Shown: positions 32,830 through 39,831 of the stretch, piece after piece
How positions within the stretch are numbered: the stretch's first letter is position 1
Layout of the letters: each line of letters begins with the position of its first letter
Assembly: GCA_900548875.1 (NCBI GenBank)
Contig: URMA01000023.1
Span: forward strand, 1-39,831
Source of the DNA: an uncultured Porphyromonadaceae bacterium
Lineage (GTDB): Bacteria > Bacteroidota > Bacteroidia > Bacteroidales > Muribaculaceae
Direction: 5' to 3'
Length of the DNA: 39,831 bases
Made by a program: the position numbers and the translations under genes
Notes under the pieces: generated by a model
Told to the model about the DNA's origin: nothing
The model's input: the letters and a program-made list of their open reading frames with translations, nothing else
Databases searched by the model: none

Positions 32830-33705
32830 TTAGCCAATTGTGTGATTGGTGATTAATTCCTTGATCAAATCTTCCAGGGCTGCCTGATCTTTTCCGTCCA
32901 GACGTTTGCTTTCCTTTGCCTGGAAAACGACGTTCACAATTCCCTTCACTTTTGTCGGTGAACCAGCCAAGCCAATCTGCGAAGGATCGGCATCAACATA
33001 AGCGGCACTCCATTCTTTCAATTCCAAGTATGGACGAGCATCGACAAATGCTGCCATTTCTGGCGATAATGCGGCTTTCTCGCTCGGAGTAACAGCGTAT
33101 TTATATTTTTGAATACGGCGAGCATTTCTTGGACGGCAGTCATCAGCTGTACCATTGACCGTAATAACCAGTGGCATTGGAGCAACCAATGTTTCAACTC
33201 CGGATTCCAGTCGACGGGTAACAGTTACCTTTCCGTCAGCAACGCTTTCAATTTTTTCTGCATATGTAATTTGTGGCAAATGCAACTTTTCAGCCACCTG
33301 CGGAGCCACCTGTGCAGTATCACCGTCAATTGCCTGACGACCGGCAATGATCAAATCATACTTTCCGATTTTTCTGATTGCGGCAGACAAAGCGTATGAT
33401 GTTGCCAAAGTATCAGCGCCGGCAAAAGCTCTGTCGGTCAACACGATTCCTCCGTCTGCACCACGATATACAGCTTCACGGATAATTTCAGCAGCACGTG
33501 GAGGGCCCATTGTCAAGATTGTAATAGTGGTATCAGGATTTTGCTCTTTAATTTGTAGGGCTTGCTCCAATGCGTTCAAGTCTTCAGGATTAAAAATCGC
33601 AGGCAATGCGCTACGATTGATTGTTCCGTCTTCCTTCATCGCATCTTTTCCTACATTACGAGTATCTGGCACTTGCTTTGCCAGTACAATTATATTAAGA
33701 CTCAT
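32830..33705 (-). CDS. etfB: Electron transfer flavoprotein subunit beta (FixA/EtfB)
   Basis: Beta subunit of ETF. 291 residues: NIIVLAKQVPDTRNVG, NPEDLNALEQALQIKEQ, TILTMGPPRAAEIIREAVYRG, DLIIAGRQAIDGDTAQVAPQ and the ADDCRPRNARRIQKYK tail. The DGDTAQVAPQ region holds the nucleotide-binding loop. In bifurcating ETFs EtfB carries a second FAD and NADH site; the presence of a conserved GR-x-x-x-DGDT segment is compatible with but does not prove this. First gene of the operon; promoter at 33762-33792. Confidence 0.93.
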   Translation of the reverse strand: MSLNIIVLAKQVPDTRNVGKDAMKEDGTINRSALPAIFNPEDLNALEQALQIKEQNPDTTITILTMGPPRAAEIIREAVYRGADGGIVLTDRAFAGADTLATSYALSAAIRKIGKYDLIIAGRQAIDGDTAQVAPQVAEKLHLPQITYAEKIESVADGKVTVTRRLESGVETLVAPMPLVITVNGTADDCRPRNARRIQKYKYAVTPSEKAALSPEMAAFVDARPYLELKEWSAAYVDADPSQIGLAGSPTKVKGIVNVVFQAKESKRLDGKDQAALEDLIKELITNHTIG

Positions 33706-33761
33706 AATAAAAAAGATATTTAGTATTGTTTGTTCTTTTCTTTTAAGTTTGTAAACTTTCG

Positions 33762-33792
33762 CAAAGGTAACGAAATTACCAAATGAAACAAA
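33762..33792 (-). promoter_or_regulatory. Promoter of etfBA-acd operon
   Basis: Minus strand TTTG (33789-33792), 19-nt spacer, TACCTTTG (33762-33769): full Bacteroidota consensus, 57 nt before the etfB ATG. Confidence 0.65.
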
Positions 33793-33812
33793 CCGTTTTA
33801 CAATTATTCACG

Positions 33813-33851
33813 AAAAACGAAACGGACAGAACATCTAGTACTGCCCGTTTC
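33813..33851 (-). terminator. Terminator of the ROK kinase gene
   Basis: On the minus strand an 11-bp stem with one G-U pair (33841-33851 and 33819-33829) and a U run. It lies 21 nt after the stop at 33872 and overlaps nothing of the etfB promoter. Confidence 0.7.
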
Positions 33852-33871
33852 CTTTATTTATTTCGATGTAA

Positions 33872-34852
33872 TTATTTTTTCTCGGAGGTTGCTTTCGCTT
33901 CCCATCCTAATGCGCTGGCTCCAAGCACTGCGGCATCACTTTCTTTCAATTCTGACAACAGAATCTTCACTTTGCCTTTGAATACCGACAATGTATTTTT
34001 GTCCATGGATTCCTTCAACGGCTTCATCAGCACATCTCCGGATTTGGCTAAACCGCCAAAGAGAATAATGGCTTCAGGACTTGAGAATGTGATGAAATCA
34101 GCAAGTGCTTCACCAAGAATATTACCGGTGAATTCAAATACATCACGAGCCAATTTGTCACCTGCAACAGCGGCATCATAAACATCCTTGGAAGTAATAG
34201 AATCAATATCCATTGAACGAAGAAGTGACGGTTCACCCGCTCTTGCATCCAGGAATTCACGTGCAGTACGTGCCACACCCGTTGCGGAAGCATAAGTTTC
34301 CAGACATCCGGTTCTACCGCAACCGCACATACGGCCGTTGTTTCTCTTCATGATAACATGGCCCAATTCTCCGGCAAAGCCATCATGACCATATACCATT
34401 TGACCATTGACCACGATACCACTGCCTACACCCGTTCCGAGAGTAATCATAATGAAATCCTTCATTCCTCTTGCTGCACCATACGTCATTTCGCCGATGG
34501 CTGCTGCATTTGCATCATTGGTGATGGCAACCGGAATGCCAAATTTTTCAGATACCAAATCTGCCAAAGGTATTGGAGTCGGCCAAGGCAAATTCACACC
34601 ATCAGAAATGATTCCCGTAAAATAGTTTGCGTTAGGAGCACCGATGCCGATACCTGCGATTTTATCTGTGGCGTCGTTTGTTTCAATCAATTTTGTCAGC
34701 TCTTCATAGAGCTCATTGATATAATCTTCGATCTTTGAATGCTTCTGTGTTTTGATAGAGCTGCTCGCCAACACTGTACCACGAGCGTCTACAATGCCAA
34801 AGACGGTGTTTGTTCCGCCTATGTCAATACCAACAACATAAGGTTTACTCAT
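33872..34852 (-). CDS. glk: ROK-family sugar kinase, probable glucokinase
   Basis: Phosphorylates glucose (or a related hexose) with ATP in the cytoplasm. 326 residues; N-terminal VVGIDIGGTNTVFGIVD phosphate loop, GIGIGAPNANY, ITNDANAAAIGE, FIMITLGTGVGSGIVVNGQ, GHDGFAGELGHVIM, the zinc knot CGCGRTGCLETYAS and a closing ILFGGLAKSGDVL. The ExGH plus CxCGxxGCxE arrangement is the ROK consensus. Glucokinase is the usual assignment in Bacteroidales; N-acetylhexosamine kinase is the alternative. Candidate -7 box TAACTTTG (minus) at 34893-34900. Confidence 0.88.
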   Translation of the reverse strand: MSKPYVVGIDIGGTNTVFGIVDARGTVLASSSIKTQKHSKIEDYINELYEELTKLIETNDATDKIAGIGIGAPNANYFTGIISDGVNLPWPTPIPLADLVSEKFGIPVAITNDANAAAIGEMTYGAARGMKDFIMITLGTGVGSGIVVNGQMVYGHDGFAGELGHVIMKRNNGRMCGCGRTGCLETYASATGVARTAREFLDARAGEPSLLRSMDIDSITSKDVYDAAVAGDKLARDVFEFTGNILGEALADFITFSSPEAIILFGGLAKSGDVLMKPLKESMDKNTLSVFKGKVKILLSELKESDAAVLGASALGWEAKATSEKK

Positions 34853-34892
34853 AATATTTGTTTTTAAGATAGTTTTTAATTATAGTTTTCGA

Positions 34893-34900
34893 CAAAGTTA
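34893..34900 (-). promoter_or_regulatory. Candidate -7 box for the ROK kinase gene
   Basis: TAACTTTG on the minus strand, 40 nt before the ATG; no ideal -33 element seen. Confidence 0.4.
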
Positions 34901-34940
34901 AAACGAATCCTTTAATTCTAAAAGGTTTTCAACGATTAAT

Positions 34941-34973
34941 TTTTACATAATCCAAATTATTGTCCTATCTTTA
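34941..34973 (+). promoter_or_regulatory. Near-consensus promoter of the nitroreductase operon
   Basis: TTTT (34941-34944), 21-nt spacer, TATCTTTA (34966-34973), ending 19 nt before the ATG at 34993. It rules out the upstream in-frame ATG-like opening at 34960, which would lie inside the promoter. Confidence 0.5.
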
Positions 34974-34992
34974 CACGAAAAAAGAAGAGTCT

Positions 34993-35532
34993 ATGAACAG
35001 TTTTCATGATTTGATATTCAACAGAAGAAGTATTCGTAAATATACAGGTGAGGAAATTTCCCCCGAAGATGTTAAACAAATACTTGAAGCAGCTTTAGTT
35101 GCCCCATCCTCGAAAAATAAAATGCCCTGTCAGTTTGTTGTAGTTGACGACAAAGCCGCTTTGGCCGCATTGTCAAAATGTAAGGATTTCGGTGCAAAAC
35201 CTATCGAAAAATGTGCTTTGGCTGTTGTTGTCACTGCCGATCCCCTCGTTAGTGAAGCATGGATTGAAGACGCTTCGATCGCGGCATTCATGATGCAACT
35301 GCAAGCTCAGGATTTAGGCTTGGGCAGTTGTTGGATACAGGTTAGGGAGCGATATAGCGCAGACGGTTCTTCTGCTGAAGAATATGTAAAGGAATTACTT
35401 TCCATTCCACCCGATATTCGCGTGCTCTGCATTCTTTCGCTTGGGCATAAGGATGAAGAAAAGCAACCATACGAACAGGATCAATGTAAGTGGGAAAAAA
35501 TTCACATTGAAAAATGGAAAGAAAACGAATAA
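34993..35532 (+). CDS. Nitroreductase-family flavoprotein
   Basis: FMN-dependent NAD(P)H oxidoreductase of unknown substrate. 179 residues; NRRSIRKYTGEEI (FMN phosphate contacts), EAALVAPSSKNKMPCQFVVV and DLGLGSCWIQVRER are the family blocks, followed by LSLGHKDEEKQPYEQDQC. The start at 34993 (MNSFHDLIFNRRSIRKY) is used because it lies after the promoter and agrees with family length. The C-terminus overlaps the next gene by 19 nt, indicating translational coupling. No evidence for a specific substrate. Confidence 0.9.
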   Translation: MNSFHDLIFNRRSIRKYTGEEISPEDVKQILEAALVAPSSKNKMPCQFVVVDDKAALAALSKCKDFGAKPIEKCALAVVVTADPLVSEAWIEDASIAAFMMQLQAQDLGLGSCWIQVRERYSADGSSAEEYVKELLSIPPDIRVLCILSLGHKDEEKQPYEQDQCKWEKIHIEKWKENE

Positions 35533-36302
35533 ACGATGTCATCATCATTGGCTCCGGCAATGTTGCCCACCATTTGGCAATAGCCTTGTCGCATGTGGTT
35601 AATATAAAGCAAATTTATAGTCCAAACAAGCAGCATGCTGAAAACCTTGCGAACCTGGTTGAAGGTGAATGTACCCCTATTGATAATGTCGACTTGCTAC
35701 AGGATGCCGATGCGTATATAATCAGCATAAAAGATGACGCGATAGCATCTTTTCTGCGAACTGTACCGCAACGCAACAGAAACGCGATTTGGCTTCATAC
35801 ATCCGGCAGTATCGGAAGAGATGTTTTTAACGGATTCAACTCCCGCAACGGTGTTTTCTATCCGTTGCAGACGTTCTCGAAAGCTGTTGCTCTCAACATG
35901 AAGGAAGTCCCGTTCTTCATTGAAGGTTCAAATCCCGAAACAGAAGAACTGATAATGGAACTTGCCAGATATATTTCCGACAATGTACATCATGCCGACA
36001 GCGAATTGAGAGGGAAGCTACACATCGCTGCTGTTTTCGCATGCAATTTCGCCAATCACATGTATACACTGGCTTATGATTTGTTGAAGGAAAACGGTTT
36101 GCCCTTCTCCGTATTGGCTCCTCTGATAAATGAAACGGCAAGAAAAATCACGACAACCACACCCGACAAAGCCCAAACCGGCCCTGCCGTCAGAGGCGAC
36201 AAAGGAATCATGGAGAAGCATATTTCAATGATACATGACCCCTTCAAAAAAGAATTGTACGAAATGATTTCAATGGATATATTTAAACGATATAACAACT
36301 GA
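35514..36302 (+). CDS. Rossmann-fold plus DUF2520 domain protein
   Basis: 262 residues. NAD(P)-binding N-terminus IIGSGNVAHHLAIAL (~9-23), then a DUF2520 C-terminal helical domain with PLQTFSKAV, EVPFFIEG and FACNFANHMYTLAYDLL, and a TGPAVRGDKG close to the end, as in the family. Resembles 6-phosphogluconate/ketopantoate-like dehydrogenases but has no assigned substrate. Overlaps the nitroreductase gene by 19 nt and sits 3 nt before the KdsC-like gene. Confidence 0.85.
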   Translation: MERKRINDVIIIGSGNVAHHLAIALSHVVNIKQIYSPNKQHAENLANLVEGECTPIDNVDLLQDADAYIISIKDDAIASFLRTVPQRNRNAIWLHTSGSIGRDVFNGFNSRNGVFYPLQTFSKAVALNMKEVPFFIEGSNPETEELIMELARYISDNVHHADSELRGKLHIAAVFACNFANHMYTLAYDLLKENGLPFSVLAPLINETARKITTTTPDKAQTGPAVRGDKGIMEKHISMIHDPFKKELYEMISMDIFKRYNN

Positions 36303-36305
36303 CTT

Positions 36306-36830
36306 ATGAGTGGAATACCCTACGACTTAAACAAGATAAAAGCATTTGCCTTTGACGTGGACGGAGTCTTGTCACCGTCAACCATTCCAATGCATATTTC
36401 TGGAGAGCCATTGAGAATGGTCAACATTAAGGACGGCTATGCCATTCAGCTGGCAGTTAAAATGGGATTCCCCATTGCCATTATTACCGGAGGCAATACA
36501 GAGGCTGTCCGAAAACGCTTTGAAGGTCTTGGTGTCAAAGACATCTTTTTAGGAGCAAGTGCCAAACTTCCAATTTATGAAAGTTGGTTGAAAAAATATC
36601 AACTATGCGATGAGGAAGTCCTTTATATGGGCGATGACATTCCCGACATTGAAATTATGAGAAGAGTTGGCCTTGCCGTGGCCCCGCGTGATGCGGCTGT
36701 CGATATTCTTGAAATAGCTCATTACATATCCACATTCGACGGTGGTATGGGATGTGCACGTGAGGTTATCGAGCAGGTCCTGCGTGCCCAAAATAAATGG
36801 ATGAGCGATAAAAAAGCTTTTGGTTGGTAA
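36306..36830 (+). CDS. kdsC: KdsC-like HAD phosphatase (3-deoxy-D-manno-octulosonate 8-phosphate phosphatase)
   Basis: Removes phosphate from KDO 8-phosphate in LPS inner-core synthesis. 174 residues; HAD motif I FAFDVDGVLSPS, motif II IAIITGGNTEAVRKRF, and motif IV LYMGDDIPDIEIMRRVGLAV with catalytic Asp residues, then the KdsC-type tail FDGGMGCAREVIEQVL. Size and the tetramer-forming insert pattern suit KdsC rather than other HAD phosphatases. 3 nt after the DUF2520 gene and 15 nt before maf. Confidence 0.9.
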   Translation: MSGIPYDLNKIKAFAFDVDGVLSPSTIPMHISGEPLRMVNIKDGYAIQLAVKMGFPIAIITGGNTEAVRKRFEGLGVKDIFLGASAKLPIYESWLKKYQLCDEEVLYMGDDIPDIEIMRRVGLAVAPRDAAVDILEIAHYISTFDGGMGCAREVIEQVLRAQNKWMSDKKAFGW

Positions 36831-36845
36831 TTTACATATTGCAAT

Positions 36846-37427
36846 ATGTTGGACAATTTAAACAAATACAAAATCATTTTGGCGAGTGCATCTCCTCGCC
36901 GCCGTGAATTGCTGTCCGGGTTGGGTATTAAATTCGAAACACACTGCCTTCCAGGTATCGATGAAAGCTACCCCGACACAACTCCGGCAAACGAAGTGGC
37001 CGGATATATTTCCCAAAAGAAAGCGGCAGCCTATAAAAAGCTGATTCAACCGGACCAACTTATCATTACGGCAGACACTATCGTCGTTTCTGACAACCGA
37101 ATATTAGGTAAACCACATTCACGGGAAAATGCGGTTGAAATGCTGCATTTCCTGTCTGGAAAAACCCATCATGTTATTACAGGGGTAACCATTCTGACCA
37201 TTGACAAACAAAAGACCTTCGCAGTTTCTACGGATGTTAAGTTTGCCGATATTTCTGATGAAGAAGTTAATTATTACATCGACCAGTATCAGCCCATGGA
37301 TAAAGCCGGAGCCTACGGCATTCAGGAATGGATTGGCTTTATCGCCGTTGAATCCATCAATGGCAGTTATTTTAATGTGATGGGGTTACCCATTCAACGT
37401 CTTTACCAGGAGTTAAAACATTGGTAA
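36846..37427 (+). CDS. maf: Maf-family nucleotide pyrophosphatase
   Basis: House-cleaning NTP pyrophosphatase (dTTP/UTP class) acting on modified nucleotides. 193 residues; ILASASPRRRELLSGLGI starts at residue 10, ITADTIVVSDNRILGKP (catalytic Asp and metal sites) follows, then TGVTI and DKAGAYGIQEWIGFIAVES, which carries the Maf signature. Last gene of the nitroreductase operon. A plus-strand terminator lies inside the convergent downstream gene (37509-37538). Confidence 0.92.
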   Translation: MLDNLNKYKIILASASPRRRELLSGLGIKFETHCLPGIDESYPDTTPANEVAGYISQKKAAAYKKLIQPDQLIITADTIVVSDNRILGKPHSRENAVEMLHFLSGKTHHVITGVTILTIDKQKTFAVSTDVKFADISDEEVNYYIDQYQPMDKAGAYGIQEWIGFIAVESINGSYFNVMGLPIQRLYQELKHW

Positions 37428-37432
37428 CCGCC

Positions 37433-38599
37433 CTATTCCAATACTTCAACGACAGCAGTGTATTGGGTATCAGGATATGGCGGAACAAGACATATACCAC
37501 CCGCAACCAATCGGCCATTTTTAATGACCGATTTTTTTATGGTCCGAATATATTTTTTCGCTTCGTCTGCATTACGATGAAACAGAACGGACATTTTCCC
37601 TATTTTACCTTCTTCCAATATTCTATTGCCCAAAACTGAGGCCACCATTCCCATAGTTGTTCGCATGTTAACCTCTATAATAGGCATAATACGCTTTTTC
37701 CCATTGTCGTCATACACCATCATGTCGACTCCCAAATCACCCACATATACAGGAGCGATGAAATCCGTAAGACAACGTTCCATCATTATCCTCACCGTAC
37801 GCAACTCGTCACTGTCAACAAACGCCTCAATTTTCTGTTCGAGTATTTTCTCAGAAGCGACCAATGACGTATCGTATGAAAATTGTGCGTTATTATAAAA
37901 TACAGAATACCCTTTAAACTTCACAGATTTCCCATCAGAATAGAATTCCATGGCAAAATCTTGAACCTTTTTCAACATTTTCTCACAAACCAAACTGCCC
38001 TGTTTCTGTATTATACCCTCACACCACAGTTTCAAACCCGAAATATTTTCACTGTCAGCTCGCACAATCCCCCTGCCGCTACTTGACCATGGCGCTTTCA
38101 AAATAGCAATCCCCATACGGTCCACACCCCTTTGGACATCAGCAAATGACGTACAAAGCACAGGGATCGTAGGCAGTACATATCCCGGGTAATTGCGTTG
38201 AATCCATTCATGAATGTGTATGACAAGTTTTCGATGAGCCAATTCTCTAATCTTTTCAAAATCGGGTAGTTGCGAATTGGAAATATGAATACGGGCACGT
38301 CGCAACTCGTTCCATATAGCGGAACTCCAACCCCAAGGTTTCACAGTTTGTATTTTTTGAGTGTTATTCCAGAGAGATACAGCGGGAATATTTGAAAATG
38401 ACTGCTGAAGTTCAAACAAAAAGTCCCGGTTGATAATATTATCATCAGCAAACAGGCAATCACCATCCGATGCGATCCACAGTGGGAGCATCTGTAAGTC
38501 ATTACGGATCTTTCTGGCATTTTTTGGAGCCGTATAATTAACAAGGCCTGACGCTAAGGCCAGGTCGTTTTCCGGATTAAAGATATAAAGAATATCCAT
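37433..38599 (-). CDS. ATP-grasp-like protein of unknown function
   Basis: 388 residues, opening MDILYIFNPENDLALASGLV. A central segment AILKAPWSSSGRGIVRA and a late acidic-Asn segment IIEVNMRTTMGMVA look like the ATP-binding loop and the Mg-binding E-x-N of an ATP-grasp fold, with an extra first domain of ~140 residues. Substrate unknown; Bacteroidota genomes usually annotate it as hypothetical. Its start overlaps the manA stop by 1 nt (TAATG), so translation is coupled to a sugar-phosphate enzyme. Ends 6 nt from the convergent maf. Confidence 0.7.
   Translation of the reverse strand: MDILYIFNPENDLALASGLVNYTAPKNARKIRNDLQMLPLWIASDGDCLFADDNIINRDFLFELQQSFSNIPAVSLWNNTQKIQTVKPWGWSSAIWNELRRARIHISNSQLPDFEKIRELAHRKLVIHIHEWIQRNYPGYVLPTIPVLCTSFADVQRGVDRMGIAILKAPWSSSGRGIVRADSENISGLKLWCEGIIQKQGSLVCEKMLKKVQDFAMEFYSDGKSVKFKGYSVFYNNAQFSYDTSLVASEKILEQKIEAFVDSDELRTVRIMMERCLTDFIAPVYVGDLGVDMMVYDDNGKKRIMPIIEVNMRTTMGMVASVLGNRILEEGKIGKMSVLFHRNADEAKKYIRTIKKSVIKNGRLVAGGICLVPPYPDTQYTAVVEVLE
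37509..37538 (+). terminator. Plus-strand terminator inside the opposing ATP-grasp gene
   Basis: AATCGGCCATT (37509-37519) and AATGACCGATT (37523-37533), one mismatch, followed by seven Ts. It sits 82 nt past the maf stop within the antisense coding region and most likely ends the nitroreductase-maf operon. Confidence 0.55.
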
Positions 38600-39591
38600 T
38601 AATTATTTTCCACAAATACTGAGATAAATTCCACCCCGTTCTTTTCGTCAGGCTTGATTTTCACAAAATCCATCTTATATGGGAGCAACACTGTTTCGCA
38701 TGTACGAATTGTTTCAACATTTCCGACATTGTCTGTCAGTGTAGCATTACCGTCAATACAAATCAAGATAGTAAAGCATCCTTTAGACGATACCTGCATG
38801 GTTTTTTCGTCAAACAAGCGATGAAGAGTTGCCGTAAAAATATCACATTTTTTGATAATATGCTCGCCTTGTTTGTCCAGAATCAAATGACTATGATAGT
38901 CATCATACATGCCATAATCAATTGAATCTTTTGCCAAATCCGTATGAAGTTCTCTTTTCTTGCCATTTTTGTCTACACGGTCGTAATCATATACCCGATA
39001 GGTGATATTGGAAGTCTGCTGGATTTCAACGAGAAAATTTCCTGCACCGATGCTGTGGACACGGCCGGCCGGCAAATAAAAAATATCACCACGTTTCGTA
39101 TAAAACTTATTCAAAACGTCGACAACTTCATTTTTTCTGATTTTATCCAAAAATTCTTCTTTGCTCACGCTCTGAGAAAAACCGGAATACAAACTGGACT
39201 GTTCTTTGGCTTCCAATATGTACCACAATTCTGTTTTTCCCAAACATTGATGTCTCTCCTGAGCTATGACATCGTTCGGATGCACCTGTATTGACAGATC
39301 CTTTGCCGCATCTATGAATTTAATCAGCAGCGGGAAAGTCGTACCGAATTCTTTAAAAACTTTTGAGCCAACCACGTCTTCTCCGAATTGTTCCAAAAGT
39401 TCCTGAATGGATGCACCTTTGTACACACCATTGCTTATAACGGACACAGAGCCGGGAACTGCTGACAGTTCCCAACTTTCCCCAATGCTATCCGAATTGA
39501 TTTCAATGCCTTTAAGGTGTTTTATTTTAGTACCACCCCATAGCACAGGACGTAAAATTGGATCAAATTTTAAAGGATATATTTGTAGCAT
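38599..39591 (-). CDS. manA: Class I mannose-6-phosphate isomerase
   Basis: Interconverts mannose 6-phosphate and fructose 6-phosphate, feeding GDP-mannose and capsule/glycan synthesis. About 330 residues, the short Firmicutes/Bacteroidota type. Family blocks: YPLKFDPILRPVLWGGTKI, IGESWELSAVPGSVSVI, FPLLIKFIDAAKDLSIQVHP (zinc ligands near QVHPND), LGKTELWYILEAK, YLPAGRVHSIGAGNFLVEIQ (second His) and a cupin-like C-terminus. The ATG at 39591 gives the usual N-terminus; an earlier TTG opening lies inside the promoter. Followed directly by the ATP-grasp-like gene with 1-nt overlap. Confidence 0.92.
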   Translation of the reverse strand: MLQIYPLKFDPILRPVLWGGTKIKHLKGIEINSDSIGESWELSAVPGSVSVISNGVYKGASIQELLEQFGEDVVGSKVFKEFGTTFPLLIKFIDAAKDLSIQVHPNDVIAQERHQCLGKTELWYILEAKEQSSLYSGFSQSVSKEEFLDKIRKNEVVDVLNKFYTKRGDIFYLPAGRVHSIGAGNFLVEIQQTSNITYRVYDYDRVDKNGKKRELHTDLAKDSIDYGMYDDYHSHLILDKQGEHIIKKCDIFTATLHRLFDEKTMQVSSKGCFTILICIDGNATLTDNVGNVETIRTCETVLLPYKMDFVKIKPDEKNGVEFISVFVENN

Positions 39592-39609
39592 ATCTTCATT
39601 AATGGAATA

Positions 39610-39640
39610 CAAAATTAGTGCATCAAACCCAAAAAACAAA
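39610..39640 (-). promoter_or_regulatory. Promoter of manA
   Basis: Minus strand TTTG (39637-39640), 19-nt spacer, TAATTTTG (39610-39617), ending 18 nt before the manA ATG. Full consensus; it shows manA can be transcribed apart from the upstream nspC. Confidence 0.6.
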
Positions 39641-39654
39641 AAAGATACATAATT

Positions 39655-39831
39655 TTAATCCATTCTATTTTTATAATCCTGATAAGTAAACTCCCGCAAC
39701 AACTCAATTTCTCCATTCATACGGCTCAATACGATAGCTGGATGTTGAATACCGTTAAACATGTGAGTCTTTACAGTCGTGTAATGATTCATATCTTCAA
39801 AAACCAGCTTATCACCAGGGACCAATGGGTG
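39655..39831 (-). CDS. nspC: Carboxynorspermidine decarboxylase NspC, C-terminal fragment at window edge
   Basis: Only the last 58 residues are present because the gene runs out of the window on the right. VPGDKLVFEDMNHYTTVKTH followed by MFNGIQHPAIVL and LLREFTYQDYKNRMD are the C-terminal blocks of NspC, a PLP enzyme making norspermidine/spermidine from carboxy precursors. It lies 63 nt upstream of manA on the same strand. Confidence 0.85.
   Translation of the reverse strand, partial: HPLVPGDKLVFEDMNHYTTVKTHMFNGIQHPAIVLSRMNGEIELLREFTYQDYKNRMD

Overview
The window is chromosomal DNA from a member of the Bacteroidales (Bacteroidota). The evidence is the gene set: an LptB/LpxK/SppA operon, a two-gene MlaE/MlaF operon, an etfBA-acyl-CoA dehydrogenase operon, a type B T9SS-like C-terminal domain protein, a pRiA4b ORF-3-like protein and a NspC end. 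It is supported by many promoter-like sites of the Bacteroidota form TTTG-N19..21-TAnnTTTG. The genus cannot be fixed from what is visible.

Layout. 1-941: 3' part of menF. 1016-1567 (-): pRiA4b ORF-3-like protein. 1692-7949 (-): tight six-gene operon udk-lptB-sppA-lpxK-PNP-thiL, joining nucleotide salvage, envelope lipid A/LPS export, membrane proteolysis and thiamine activation. 8088-9632 (-): DUF3943 outer-membrane-like protein. 9824-11337 (+): mlaE-mlaF lipid transporter pair without an MCE gene beside it. 11465-14083 (-): alaS, divergent from a small MerR regulator (14250-14585). 14646-18344 (-): purL. 18566-23643 (+): operon of a T9SS-CTD-like protein, a lytic transglycosylase and uvrA (TTG start, overlapping the transglycosylase gene).

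23713-29975 is a visibly different accessory island: AT-rich, full of small exported or lipid-anchored proteins of unknown function, broken genes and non-coding debris. It holds a TIGR02594-type amidase domain whose N-terminus may be borrowed from another family, a frameshifted and 3'-truncated SMI1/KNR4 (SUKH) immunity gene, and a 95-bp promoter-leader duplicated in front of two unrelated genes. The best reading is a turnover site for interbacterial toxin/immunity cassettes. A small XRE-type repressor (28967-29362, -) with candidate CAAATGTAAA operator sites closes the island.

Core genome resumes at 30062: acyl-CoA dehydrogenase, etfA, etfB (one operon, -, with tandem terminators), a ROK glucokinase (-), then a forward operon nitroreductase / DUF2520 Rossmann protein / KdsC-like phosphatase / Maf. 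It converges on a translationally coupled pair manA + unknown ATP-grasp-like protein (-), and the C-terminus of NspC at the right edge. No rRNA, tRNA, CRISPR array, transposase or integrase was recognised.
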